A stretch of DNA of 32,909 nucleotides from Chitinophagaceae bacterium (GCA_025934485.1 JAICXX010000052.1:1-32909), one strand, 5' to 3'; positions 22,445 through 31,699 are shown, counted from the first letter of the stretch. The notes: generated from the sequence alone by a model not told the origin. Numbers and translations are program-made.

Positions 22445-22501
22445 CCCGAGCGGAACGAAGGGTACGAACGAGAGCCGAGCCAGTGGCTCGGGTCGAAGTT
22501 C
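22445..22501 (+). repeat. Family B repeat, direct copy
   Basis: CCCGAGC, GGAA, CGAAGGG, TA, CGAACGAG, then the palindrome CCGAGCC-AGT-GGCTCGG and GTCGAAGTTC. The segment GGTCCGACGAAGTTC follows at 22507. Confidence 0.78.
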
Positions 22502-22524
22502 TAAGCAGGTCCGACGAAGTTCAT

Positions 22525-22809
22525 TTATCTCCAGTGACCGCGGTTCCAGCGATATCCTCTATCCGTATGATCCCAGTGACCCGCAGACCAGCTACGCCCG
22601 CCCCTCGGCCGGGACCAATAGCCATTATGCCAGTGATAACCGCCGCCATACCACACCCAGTCGCCATCGATCCAGACATAGCCATCGCCGGGCGCTGCCG
22701 GCCGGGTGTAGACCACGTCGGCTGGCTGGTCGGTGACATAGCCGTCCACTGTACAGCTCGTAACAGCAAAACAGCCGGCTATTCCGATGATAAATAATGC
22801 CTTTTTCAT
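22525..22809 (-). CDS. YXWGXW-type small lipoprotein
   Basis: A 94-residue exported protein. The signal peptide MKKALFIIGIAGCFAVTSC ends in a lipobox-like VTSC, so the cysteine at 19 is probably lipidated. The mature part repeats aromatic-glycine motifs (YVWIDGDWVWYGGGYHWHNGYW, then GHWDHTDRGYRWNRGHW), the pattern of YXWGXW-repeat proteins. The function is unknown; such proteins are envelope-located and often stress-induced. The opposite strand also has long open frames because the coding sequence is GC-rich, but only this frame has a signal peptide. Confidence 0.88.
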   Translation of the reverse strand: MKKALFIIGIAGCFAVTSCTVDGYVTDQPADVVYTRPAAPGDGYVWIDGDWVWYGGGYHWHNGYWSRPRGGRSWSAGHWDHTDRGYRWNRGHWR

Positions 22810-22924
22810 GATGAATAAATTATATTTAAAGGAATCATGCAGTCGGCTTAGCCTCGTGTCATAGCTTTTATTTTAGATATAAGCGACAGGAGGTTTACAT
22901 TCTTACAAAAACCAATCCCATGCC

Positions 22925-22965
22925 AGATCGCATGAAGGCGATAAGCAAGGCTTTTTCGCCTTCGA
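22925..22965. repeat. Hairpin in the spacer before korB
   Basis: GAAGGCG/CGCCTTC arms around a loop of about 18 nt within the 250-nt divergent spacer between the lipoprotein and korB. I see nothing else in the spacer except the korB -7 element. Confidence 0.4.
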
Positions 22966-23045
22966 ATCCCGAAAAAATGTAGCTTTATTTCCACAAATAG
23001 ACCCGCGGTTTCGGGGGAAGACCCGAAAAACACTTTCGTTTTAAT

Positions 23046-23053
23046 TAATTTTG
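23046..23053 (+). promoter_or_regulatory. -7 promoter element for korB
   Basis: TAATTTTG, perfect to TAnnTTTG, ending 4 nt before the ATG at 23058. No TTG at -33. By the usual geometry the transcript would begin on the A of the ATG. Confidence 0.6.
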
Positions 23054-23057
23054 CATT

Positions 23058-24089
<1,032 letters not shown>

Positions 24090-24165
24090 AGAATACACGG
24101 CCGATAGACGCTACGCCCGAATCCCGCATTCGGCGCGGCTTTGCGCGCTCGTCTGCCCCGACAAT

Positions 24166-24199
24166 AATGACAAACAGCCGATCACAATGACAAACAGCC
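24166..24199 (+). repeat. Short tandem repeat after korB
   Basis: AATGACAAACAGCC occurs at 24166-24179 and 24186-24199, a 20-bp period. Its meaning is unknown. Confidence 0.6.
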
Positions 24200-24207
24200 A
24201 AAAATTA

Positions 24208-24256
24208 AAAAGAGGTCGGCCCGACAGGATTGAGCCGCCTCTTTTCTGGTTTTTTC
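24208..24256 (+). terminator. Rho-independent terminator of korB
   Basis: Stem AAAAGAGG-CGGC with GCCG-CCTCTTTT (one bulged T), loop 13 nt, followed by CTGGTTTTTT. Confidence 0.85.
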
Positions 24257-24290
24257 ACAGTGAAGTTATTTAAGGTCTTAACGGAGTAAT

Positions 24291-24320
24291 AAAAAAGAGC
24301 CAGCGATAGACATCGCCGGC
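24291..24320 (-). terminator. Minus-strand terminator at the end of an AT-rich tract
   Basis: On the minus strand GCCGGCGAT-GTCT-ATCGCTGGC followed by TCTTTTTT. The nearest minus-strand gene ends 560 nt upstream (24884), so either that mRNA has a long 3' UTR or an unannotated RNA ends here. Confidence 0.8.
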
Positions 24321-24883
24321 CTGTGCTTACCTCTGAAACCACAAAAAGAAAAAGTTCTAATATTTTTCATTGTACACTATTCTGATGTTACTGCAACTGT
24401 CTATTGTAAAGACAGACGGTCTTTTCCACTATACCAGGCTGTTAGTCTTGGCCGTAATTTAATTTTAAATTACAATGGTCTTAAATCAACAATAATAAAT
24501 TGCGGGTAATGATCCGGATCGCTTAAAGGGTAACGAATTCAATTATTCTAGGGTAACGAGAGATTTTTGTCAGGACAGGGATAGGTGGTGAGATTTCACC
24601 TCATACATATCAATTCAATTGGAACCCGGATATCGATGGAATTGGAATCTTCGGATGGAAATTGGACGTGTCCGAGGGGTGTAAAAACCTCGGAAGACTT
24701 AAGCTCATGAAATTCAGATAATTCGCGGAGATTGGATCGGAAGCTGTAGTTAAGTGGTTCAGTGTATGTAAGCGCGGTAAAAATAAAGACAGTTTTGTTA
24801 AAAAGCAATAATTTCTTTCCAAATTTTTGTCGATCCGCAACACCCGGGACGTTTTCCCATGCTCGGCCAAACTCTCTAATGCC
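24321..24883. other. AT-rich tract between convergent genes, no credible protein gene
   Basis: The base composition drops clearly below that of the flanks. Two minus-strand frames (24596-24808, 24610-24903) have no recognisable features; the longer would need a TTG start. The tract includes GGTG-AGATTT-CACC (24589-24602 region) and an interrupted dyad of CAATTGGAA and GAATTGGAA near 24615-24650. It could be a 3' UTR, an sRNA gene or the remains of a decayed gene. Confidence 0.5.
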
Positions 24884-25774
24884 TTACGAAACAATGGTTT
24901 CAAGCTCTTTGTCCGCCGCCTTGAACGTCATTTCTTTTTTTCTGTTGAACCACCATTCCGGCGCTGTTTTCTTCATCAGGGTGTCGATATTCCGCATGCC
25001 CATGAGGTACCAGATGCCCTTTAATTTTCCGCTCAGCGACGACTGCAGTGCCCGGAGGCTCATGGCAAAGCCGCTGTCGAGGTATTCCATATGATGCCAG
25101 TAACCCGCAGGCATGAACAAGGTATCGCCATGCTCGAGGATCACCTCGTAGCCCCTCGCCAGCCGCAACGCAGGAAACTTCTCCACCTGCAGCTTGTTCG
25201 CATTCTGGTCGAAATATTTTTCAAAATTCACGAAGCTCAACACCTCCCAGGGCTTACGATAGAGCTTGTGCTGTTCTTCGAAAGGGAAAAGCAGGACCCG
25301 TTTGCGACCGATGAATTGCGTATGGACGATGTGCGAAAGATCGATGTCGAAATGCATATGCGTCACGGATCCTTTTCCACCCACAAAGAGCATCGGATAA
25401 CGTTTCACGAAACCCTTCATATACTGCTCCGGCCACTCGAAATCTTCGATAAGCTGCGGCGCATGATCGAAGATGTTGAACAAAAAGATGCGCCATTCCG
25501 CCGGACCTTTGCGCACCATTTCGATATAGTCCCCGAATTTCATGTAGTCGTCGGCGGTGTTGATCGGCGTGTAAGCATCGCTTTTGATATTGTTGTAGAC
25601 CCCCACCTGTACGTCGCCTACAATGGACTTGAAATAATCCCAGTTCCATTTCTCGTGGGCAGGCCACTGCTTCGAAAGCCCGCGTATAACGAGAGGCAGC
25701 ATAGGAGTATAATAGCGTTCCTTGAATTCTTCAGGACTGATGCTATCCACCCTATCTACCGCCGATAGTTCCAT
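24884..25774 (-). CDS. Cupin-like / JmjC-domain 2-oxoglutarate-Fe(II) oxygenase
   Basis: A 296-residue protein of the cupin_8/JmjC (FIH-like) group, probable 2-oxoglutarate-dependent protein hydroxylase. The facial triad is visible: H141-F-D143 in SVTHMHFDIDLSH and a distal histidine (H227 or H228) in MPAGYWHHMEY. The N-terminal region SPEEFKERYYTPMLPLVIRG is typical for the group (the ...P-V-V-I-R-G motif). The lysine in the RKRVLLFPF strand is a candidate 2-oxoglutarate contact. The target is unknown; bacterial relatives hydroxylate ribosomal proteins or other factors. It is divergent from the YrdC-type gene with 102 bp between. Confidence 0.92.
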   Translation of the reverse strand: MELSAVDRVDSISPEEFKERYYTPMLPLVIRGLSKQWPAHEKWNWDYFKSIVGDVQVGVYNNIKSDAYTPINTADDYMKFGDYIEMVRKGPAEWRIFLFNIFDHAPQLIEDFEWPEQYMKGFVKRYPMLFVGGKGSVTHMHFDIDLSHIVHTQFIGRKRVLLFPFEEQHKLYRKPWEVLSFVNFEKYFDQNANKLQVEKFPALRLARGYEVILEHGDTLFMPAGYWHHMEYLDSGFAMSLRALQSSLSGKLKGIWYLMGMRNIDTLMKKTAPEWWFNRKKEMTFKAADKELETIVS

Positions 25775-25793
25775 GTGCGTCAGAAAATTTGTG

Positions 25794-25801
25794 CAAAAAT
25801 A
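25794..25801 (-). promoter_or_regulatory. -7 promoter element for the JmjC gene
   Basis: On the minus strand TATTTTTG, perfect to TAnnTTTG, 19 nt before the ATG. An extended T-tract precedes it; no TTG at the correct -33 spacing. Confidence 0.55.
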
Positions 25802-25876
25802 AAAAAAAATCTACGTTAAGGAAAAGTTAGCAAAAGTCACGCCTGTGCAAGCGCCATTTTTTGCATATCTTACCCT

Positions 25877-26539
25877 ATGTTATTGAAGCTGCATCCGGTG
25901 AATCCCCAACCGCGGAATATCAAGATGATCGTCGAATGTCTCCTTGACGGAGGCGTCATCATCTATCCTACCGATACGATCTATGGCTTTGGTTGTGATA
26001 TCTTCCAGCATAAGGCGGTGGAGCGCATCTGCCGCATCAAACAGGTAGACCCCGCCAAGGCGCAGCTTTCGTTTATCTGCTATGATCTCAGCGATCTGAG
26101 CAACTATACAAAAAGCATCTCTACGCCGCTTTACCGGCTGCTCAAGACCTATTTGCCCGGCCCCTATACATTCATCCTTCCGGCGAGCAAGCTGGTGCCC
26201 AGGATCCTCAAAAGCCGCAAAGACACCATCGGTCTGCGTATCCCCGATAACATCATTGCCCGTTCCCTCATCAGGGAACTGCAACATCCCATCCTGAGCT
26301 CGTCGTTGCCCGGAGGGGTTCTGGCGGATGATACGGTCGACGGAACGCTACAGGCGTTGCCGGTGGAAGAATATACCGACCCGGAGATCATTCAGGAGAA
26401 ATTCGGCGCCCTCGTCGACATCGTGATAGACGGCGGCATCGGCGGCATCCTGCCCTCCACTATCGTGGATTGTACCGGTGACACGCCGGTGGTCATTCGC
26501 TGGGGCCTGGGGCAGTGGGAAGAAGCGGCCGAAGCCTGA
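25877..26539 (+). CDS. YrdC/YciO/Sua5 family threonylcarbamoyl-AMP synthase-like protein
   Basis: This family makes threonylcarbamoyl-AMP from threonine, bicarbonate and ATP for the t6A37 modification of ANN-decoding tRNAs. The 220-residue protein has the single YrdC domain: GGVIIYPTDTIYGFGCD, then RIKQVDPAKAQLSFICYDLS, YLPGPYTFILPAS, IGLRIPDN, and the end STIVDCTGDTPVVIRWG. In true TsaC the central motif is K-R-x-x-x-K-P-L-S; here it reads K-Q-V-D-P-A-K-A-Q-L-S, closer to the YciO branch, whose activity is weaker or different. So I do not assign tsaC. A second, canonical copy could exist elsewhere in the genome. Confidence 0.88.
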   Translation: MLLKLHPVNPQPRNIKMIVECLLDGGVIIYPTDTIYGFGCDIFQHKAVERICRIKQVDPAKAQLSFICYDLSDLSNYTKSISTPLYRLLKTYLPGPYTFILPASKLVPRILKSRKDTIGLRIPDNIIARSLIRELQHPILSSSLPGGVLADDTVDGTLQALPVEEYTDPEIIQEKFGALVDIVIDGGIGGILPSTIVDCTGDTPVVIRWGLGQWEEAAEA

Positions 26540-26569
26540 GCGTGTATTGCGCCTGGCCGCGAGCTGCGC

Positions 26570-27193
26570 TTAGTCCATAAAATCCAGCTCTTCCTGGGCC
26601 GCGGCAGCGGGGTCGATGTTGAAGCTCTTGCGGTGATATTTGCAAAGCCCGAATTTCCCGATGGCATCGCGGTGTTCCCGGGTGCCATAGCCCTTGTTGC
26701 TGTTCCAGCCGTAATGGGGGAATTCGGAATGGAGAGTCTGCATGTATTCATCCCGCCAGGTCTTGGCCAGGATGCTCGCCGCGGCGATAGACGCAAAAGT
26801 TGCATCGCCCTTGACGATACAGCGGTGTGGAACGCGTTTGTATTTGGTGAAGCGGTTACCGTCGATCAAGAGCAATTTAGGCCGGAGTTTAAGCTGATCC
26901 AGAGCCAGGTGCATAGCCTTGAAGGAGGCCTTTAGGATGTTGATCCGGTCGATCTCGTCGTGATCGACCCGCGCCACGGCCCAGGCCAGGGCATTGGCCT
27001 CGATATAGACCCGCAGCTCGTTTCGGTCTTCCGGCGCGACCTGTTTGGAATCATTGAGCAACGGATGGAAAAACGCCTGGGGCAGGATCACAGCCGCGGC
27101 AAACACCGGTCCTGCATAACAGCCACGGCCTGCCTCGTCGCAACCGGCTTCTCTCAGCTCCTCCTGGAAAAAACTTCTCAGCGGGTTCTCCAT
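26570..27193 (-). CDS. rnhB: Ribonuclease HII
   Basis: This enzyme cleaves RNA in RNA-DNA hybrids and at single ribonucleotides embedded in DNA. The 207 residues show the catalytic D19-E20 in GCDEAGRGCYAGPV, D111 in LLLIDGNRF, KGDATFASIAAASILAKTWRDEYM with the last acidic residue D148, and a C-terminal PHYGWNSNKGYGTREH. The length is normal. The ATG at 27193 lies 4 nt after a perfect -7 box. It is divergent from ctaA and convergent with the YrdC-type gene (30 bp). Confidence 0.97.
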   Translation of the reverse strand: MENPLRSFFQEELREAGCDEAGRGCYAGPVFAAAVILPQAFFHPLLNDSKQVAPEDRNELRVYIEANALAWAVARVDHDEIDRINILKASFKAMHLALDQLKLRPKLLLIDGNRFTKYKRVPHRCIVKGDATFASIAAASILAKTWRDEYMQTLHSEFPHYGWNSNKGYGTREHRDAIGKFGLCKYHRKSFNIDPAAAAQEELDFMD

Positions 27194-27197
27194 GGGT

Positions 27198-27205
27198 CAA
27201 AAATA
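27198..27205 (-). promoter_or_regulatory. -7 promoter element for rnhB
   Basis: On the minus strand TATTTTTG, four nucleotides, ATG. No -33 TTG. The geometry predicts transcription from or next to the start codon. Confidence 0.6.
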
Positions 27206-27263
27206 GGACGTTTTCTCACCGGCGGCCGGGAAGTGGATAAAAAAATGGAAATTTGCACCCGCT

Positions 27264-28406
27264 ATGCAATCCTCTCAACGTATCTCTTCACGCGCCGTAG
27301 CGATCTGGGTATACGCCGGCGCCTTTATGTTGCTCATACAAGTCATCCTCGGCGGCATCACCCGTCTTACCGGTAGTGGGCTTTCCATCACTCAGTGGGA
27401 CGTCGTCGTCGGAGTGTTACCCCCGCTCAACCACGACCAGTGGATGCAGGCCTTCGACGGGTACAAACACACGGAGCAATTCCGTATCCTAAACTCCGAT
27501 TTCACTCTCGCGAACTATAAGACCATCTTTTTCTGGGAGTGGTTCCACCGTTTTTGGGCCCGGATGGTCGGCGTCGTCTTCCTTATCGGGTTCGTCTGGT
27601 TCCTGGTAAAACAACGGCTGAACCGGTGGATGATCGGCCAGCTGGCCCTGCTGTTCCTGGTAGGCGCGCTCCAGGGGACGGTAGGCTGGATCATGGTCGC
27701 CAGCGGCTTCGTTGGCGATGCCATCTATGTGGCGCCGACAAAACTGGCCCTCCACTTTATCTTCGCGCTGGGACTGATCGTTTATACCTTTTGGTTTGCC
27801 CTGCAGCTGTCCGTTCCCGTCTCTACCCGGCTTACGTGGTCCGTGAGCCCGCAACCCACGCCGCAGCCCGAGCCCGCCGATCCACGCGGGAGGGCCCGCC
27901 GGCTCGTAACTCTCCGCCGCTGGACCGTACTCCTCCTGGTGATGCTCTTCTTTCAGCTCCTGTACGGCGCGCTGATGGCCGGTCATAAAGCCGCGACGGC
28001 GGCGCCGACCTGGCCCGATATCAACGGCAGCTTTCTCCCACCCAGCGCCTTCAGCGAGCATCCCCTGCTTCATGACCTGGTGGGCAATAAGCTCACCGTT
28101 CATTTTATCCATCGCAACCTGGCCTATTGTATCTTCATCGGCATCGTGATCTGGACGATACTGGCGGTTCGCATTGCGCCTATACCGGCCTTCTTTCGCC
28201 GGCTCCGCTGGCTGCCCATGGGGCTCGTTACGTTACAGATCATACTCGGCATCTGCAGCCTGCTGACCAGCCCGGGCATCGTGCCGCACCACTGGGGCGC
28301 ATTCGAATGGCTGGCCCAGTTCCATCAGATCACCGGGCTGGTATTCTTGCTTACAATGGTCGGGATGTTGTATCTTGTAAAACAAGAACACTCTGTCACC
28401 ATATGA
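27264..28406 (+). CDS. ctaA: Haem A synthase (COX15/CtaA)
   Basis: This membrane mono-oxygenase oxidises the C8 methyl of haem O to the formyl group of haem A. The 380 residues contain eight predicted helices in two four-helix halves. The conserved elements are the first-helix GGITRLTGSGLSITQWDVVVG, the acidic E and haem histidine in FFWEWFHRFWARMVG, and in the second half HFIHRNLAYCIFI and FHQITGLVFLL. A Pro-rich, low-complexity loop (SPQPTPQPEPADPRGRAR, near residue 193-210) joins the halves and looks expanded. It serves the oxidase genes at the left end of the window, 22 kb away. The stop overlaps the patatin start (ATGA). GAAATTTG stands 8 nt before the ATG, one base off the -7 consensus. 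Confidence 0.95.
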   Translation: MQSSQRISSRAVAIWVYAGAFMLLIQVILGGITRLTGSGLSITQWDVVVGVLPPLNHDQWMQAFDGYKHTEQFRILNSDFTLANYKTIFFWEWFHRFWARMVGVVFLIGFVWFLVKQRLNRWMIGQLALLFLVGALQGTVGWIMVASGFVGDAIYVAPTKLALHFIFALGLIVYTFWFALQLSVPVSTRLTWSVSPQPTPQPEPADPRGRARRLVTLRRWTVLLLVMLFFQLLYGALMAGHKAATAAPTWPDINGSFLPPSAFSEHPLLHDLVGNKLTVHFIHRNLAYCIFIGIVIWTILAVRIAPIPAFFRRLRWLPMGLVTLQIILGICSLLTSPGIVPHHWGAFEWLAQFHQITGLVFLLTMVGMLYLVKQEHSVTI

Positions 28407-30628
28407 TGCGAGTACTTAAAGCCATTTACTACTTCTTCCCCGTACAGCTGCTTCTGTTACACGTAAAAAAGTTTCAGTTTTTGCTGATCTTCTGGTTTAT
28501 CCTTTTCAGCACCCTGAATGGCGGTTTCATGCGGGCCTATGGCGCAAACGCGCTTTTCCTGTCCCCCGAATACCTCGGCCATGTCAGCCCCATAAGCTCC
28601 TCGATCGTAGGCATCGCCACCGGCATCTTCATCATGAGCTGGAATATCACGACCTTTATCCTTTTTTCCCGGCATTTTCGCTTTCTGGCGACTACAGGTA
28701 AGCCCTTCCTGAAATATTGCATCAACAACTCCCTGCTGCCGATCATCTTTCTGATCTTCTATTTCATAAAAGTCCTGCAGTTCAGTATAGACCGCGAGCT
28801 GCTGAGCACCCGGCATATCATCTTGCTTTGCCTGGGATTCCTCGCGGGCTTCATCTTCCTGAGCGCCGTATCGCTGTATTATTTTTTCCGCGCGGACCGC
28901 ACCATTATCCGCCGCATGACCCCGGTGATCAGCAATCCGAAATTGTTCAAATCGCAGTTCAGCAGAGAAGAGGTGAAGCTCAATGAGAGCCGGCTGGTGC
29001 ACGTCAAATGGTATCTCAACTCCCTCACCACGATCCGCAAGACCCGCGATGTCTCTCACTATAGCAAGGCCTTTATCGAAAGCATCTTCAACCGCCATCA
29101 TATCGCCGCGGTATTGTCGATATTCATGGCATTCATCTTTTTGATCGTCGTGGGCTTCTTCATGGACAGCCGGTATTTCCAGCTTCCGGCGGCCGCCAGC
29201 ATCCTGATCTTTTTTGCCATCCTGATCTCGCTCTCCGGCGCCTTTTCCTATTTCTTCCAGTCCTGGAGCATCCCCTTTCTCGTGGCGATCTTTTTTGTCC
29301 TCAACCTGCTGTACAAATACAACGTCATCGACCCCACGAATAAAGCCTATGGCCTGAGCTATACCGAAAAGACGGACCGTCCTCTCTACGACCGTGAAAC
29401 CTTACTGGACCTTTGCTCGAATAGAAATGTGGCCCGTGACAAAGCGGGTATGCTTGCGATCCTCGAACGATGGAAGGCGCATCAGCGCTCGCCCAAGCCC
29501 GTTTTGTTCCTGATCAGCACCAGCGGCGGCGGCAGCCGGAGCGCCACATTTACCTTCAGCATCCTTCAGCGCCTCGATAGCCTCAGCGGCGGGGAGCTGA
29601 TGCGCAAGAGTTTTATGATCACCGGCGCTTCGGGTGGTATGCTCGGCGCCGCCTATTTCCGCGAACTGTCACGCAGACGCGACAAGGGAGATACCTCCAT
29701 CCATCTGCAGGACCGGCGTTATGTCGACGATATCTCCGGGGACCTCCTCAATACGCTCTTCTCTTCCTTTGTGGCGCGCGACCTGGCCTCGCCCGCGCAA
29801 AAATTCGAGGTAGGCGATCAGCAATATGTCAAAGACCGGGGTTACGCCTTCGAACAAGAGCTCAACCAGAATACCCATGGCATCCTCAACCAGCAGCTGA
29901 AGGACCTGGCGCCCGACGAAGCCGCAGCCAGGATGCCGCTTATGCTGTTCAACCCCGTGATCACCCGGGATAGCCGCGCCCTGGTGATCAGCACCCAGCC
30001 CGTGAGTTTTCTGATGCGCCCCCGTTTCGACAGCACGAAGATCCCTTCCATAGACCCCGACGCCGTCGATTTCGGCGCCATGTTCGCCAAACAGGCTCCT
30101 ATGAATCTCCGATTTCTCACGGCCTTGCGGATGAATGCCACCTTCCCCTATGTGCTGCCCAATGTATGGCTTCCTACGCGTCCCGTGATCGACGTCATGG
30201 ACGCCGGCTATCGCGATAATTTCGGTGAGCTCAACGCGATCCGTTTTCTCAACGTCTTTCGCGACTGGCTGCAGGAGAACACCGGCGGCGTGGTCCTGCT
30301 CCAGATGCGCGACCGCAAGACGGGCGGCTGGGATGAGCCGTATGAATCCGATGAGATCACCGAGATCGTAACCAAACCCGTGCTGTTGTTAGAGGACAAT
30401 TGGTATAAGATGCAAGAATACAGCCAGGACGACCTGCTGGGCATGGCGCAGAATGCGCTGGGTTTCCCCTTCCGGAAACTGATCTTTCAGTATGTGCCGA
30501 CAACCGAGGACGCCGGCGCCGCCTTGAATTTCCATCTCACCAGGGAGGAAAAGCTGAACATCAGGGGATCGCTGGACAACTCCTTTAACAAGCAGGCCTT
30601 TCAGCAATTTAAGATACTCGCGAAATAG
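28403..30628 (+). CDS. Membrane patatin-like phospholipase
   Basis: A 741-residue protein. The first ~330 residues carry about seven hydrophobic helices (for example FQFLLIFWFILFSTLNGGFM and SSIVGIATGIFIMSW). The C-terminal ~390 residues form a patatin domain: the oxyanion-hole glycine stretch SGGGSRSA (from S374), the nucleophile elbow TGASGG (S410), and the catalytic aspartate in MDAGYRDNFG (D600; DAG instead of the usual DG-G/A). Patatins hydrolyse acyl chains from phospholipids. The start is the ATG at 28403, which overlaps the ctaA stop by 4 nt; a longer frame back to 28127 would run through the ctaA gene. Coupling to ctaA is notable since no functional link is known. The end is 30 bp from the convergent kinase gene. 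Confidence 0.92.
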   Translation: MMRVLKAIYYFFPVQLLLLHVKKFQFLLIFWFILFSTLNGGFMRAYGANALFLSPEYLGHVSPISSSIVGIATGIFIMSWNITTFILFSRHFRFLATTGKPFLKYCINNSLLPIIFLIFYFIKVLQFSIDRELLSTRHIILLCLGFLAGFIFLSAVSLYYFFRADRTIIRRMTPVISNPKLFKSQFSREEVKLNESRLVHVKWYLNSLTTIRKTRDVSHYSKAFIESIFNRHHIAAVLSIFMAFIFLIVVGFFMDSRYFQLPAAASILIFFAILISLSGAFSYFFQSWSIPFLVAIFFVLNLLYKYNVIDPTNKAYGLSYTEKTDRPLYDRETLLDLCSNRNVARDKAGMLAILERWKAHQRSPKPVLFLISTSGGGSRSATFTFSILQRLDSLSGGELMRKSFMITGASGGMLGAAYFRELSRRRDKGDTSIHLQDRRYVDDISGDLLNTLFSSFVARDLASPAQKFEVGDQQYVKDRGYAFEQELNQNTHGILNQQLKDLAPDEAAARMPLMLFNPVITRDSRALVISTQPVSFLMRPRFDSTKIPSIDPDAVDFGAMFAKQAPMNLRFLTALRMNATFPYVLPNVWLPTRPVIDVMDAGYRDNFGELNAIRFLNVFRDWLQENTGGVVLLQMRDRKTGGWDEPYESDEITEIVTKPVLLLEDNWYKMQEYSQDDLLGMAQNALGFPFRKLIFQYVPTTEDAGAALNFHLTREEKLNIRGSLDNSFNKQAFQQFKILAK

Positions 30629-30658
30629 TCTCGCCCCGGCGGAAAAGGCCACCCGCCG

Positions 30659-31561
30659 TTACGGCTGTATCAACCGGATCGCATCCGGTACTACCTCGAT
30701 ACGAAATGTCCGTGCGGACGTCTTCGGATCACCATCGATATGCAGTGGCGCCTCCGCCGGATTCTCGATCACCAGCGATGGCGTCTGGAAATACAGGATA
30801 GCGCCCTTGCCGGTGCCGGCCGGCGCCGGCTGTACCGGATAACCGCCCAAGACCTGGCGCACCACCGACCATAAGAAATTCAGCCGCCCCGTTTTTTTTG
30901 CGATCACGATGTCGAGCAGCCCGTCGTGCAGACTGGCCCTGGGAGCGATGGTAAAATTGTTGCCGAACTGATTGCCGTTGGCGATGCTGATAAAAAAAGC
31001 ATCCACGTCCAGTTCCCGCGACCCCGGCACGCAAAGCCGAAAAGGATAGGGCCGCGCGCTAAAGAAATTCCGCATCGTGATACGGATATAGGTCTGCAAT
31101 CCCCGCCGCCGCTGCCCCGCAAATTCATGCGCCACCTTCCCGTCCATACCGATACCGGCAAGCATACACGAGAATTCGTCATTGATCAATACTCCGTCGA
31201 TCGGCGCAGCCTTGCCGGCGAAGACAATATCCATTGCCCGCGCCGGGTCCCTGGGAATGCCCGCTGCGAATGCCAGTCCGTTACCCGAGCCCATGGGGAT
31301 CACCCCCAGCCGGACGGAAGAGCCTCTTAGCGCCGCCATCACCGCGCTCACTGTGCCATCGCCGCCACAGATCACGATATCGGTGACGCCTTCCGCGCGA
31401 ATCAGTGAAGCAAGATGACTATAGTCGCCCTCCGCGCTGGTCGGAAGTATGCTGAAATCGATTCCCTGCTCCTGAGTCTTCTGCCGGATCATCTCCTTCA
31501 GCGAACGCTTACCACGCGTACCACTAATGGGGTTGATGAGATAGATGATTTTTCTTGACAT
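30659..31561 (-). CDS. YegS/DAGK-type lipid kinase
   Basis: A diacylglycerol-kinase-family protein that phosphorylates a membrane lipid (diacylglycerol, or sphingoid base in sphingolipid-making Bacteroidota). With the start at 31561 it has 300 residues. Motifs: NPISGTRGKR at the N-terminus, ICGGDGTVSAVM (GGDGT 66-70), IPMGSGNGLAFAAGIPRDP, and the C-terminal beta-sandwich with DGLLDIVI and LHIDGDP. No membrane helix. A start at 31612 would add seventeen residues without conservation and is not preferred. It is the second gene after the alpha/beta hydrolase on this strand, about 140 nt from it, with a GCCGAC-GTA-GTCGGC palindrome (31616-31630) between. Confidence 0.94.
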   Translation of the reverse strand: MSRKIIYLINPISGTRGKRSLKEMIRQKTQEQGIDFSILPTSAEGDYSHLASLIRAEGVTDIVICGGDGTVSAVMAALRGSSVRLGVIPMGSGNGLAFAAGIPRDPARAMDIVFAGKAAPIDGVLINDEFSCMLAGIGMDGKVAHEFAGQRRRGLQTYIRITMRNFFSARPYPFRLCVPGSRELDVDAFFISIANGNQFGNNFTIAPRASLHDGLLDIVIAKKTGRLNFLWSVVRQVLGGYPVQPAPAGTGKGAILYFQTPSLVIENPAEAPLHIDGDPKTSARTFRIEVVPDAIRLIQP

Positions 31562-31615
31562 AGTATATCCACGCCGCATACCGGCGGCGCAAATATCCAT
31601 GAAATTTCCCATAAG

Positions 31616-31630
31616 CCGACGTAGTCGGCG
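31616..31630. repeat. Short-loop palindrome between hydrolase and lipid kinase
   Basis: GCCGAC-GTA-GTCGGC. It is the same style (6-8 bp arms, 3-nt loop) as the other GC-rich palindromes in the window. The sequence is not followed by a T-run. Confidence 0.5.
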
Positions 31631-31699
31631 TGTCCGCCAGGACAGACATTAGATTTTGGGCAGGATGCATAAATTTCCCGCCAGGGCCATCCTGCCCAA

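Noticed and set aside
24610..24903. 97-codon minus-strand frame in the AT-rich tract
   Set aside because: It needs a TTG start inside the JmjC gene, and the composition is Leu/Ser/Phe-rich without any motif.
28127..28402. 92-residue extension of the patatin
   Set aside because: It lies entirely within the ctaA reading frame; the ATG overlapping the ctaA stop is the natural start.
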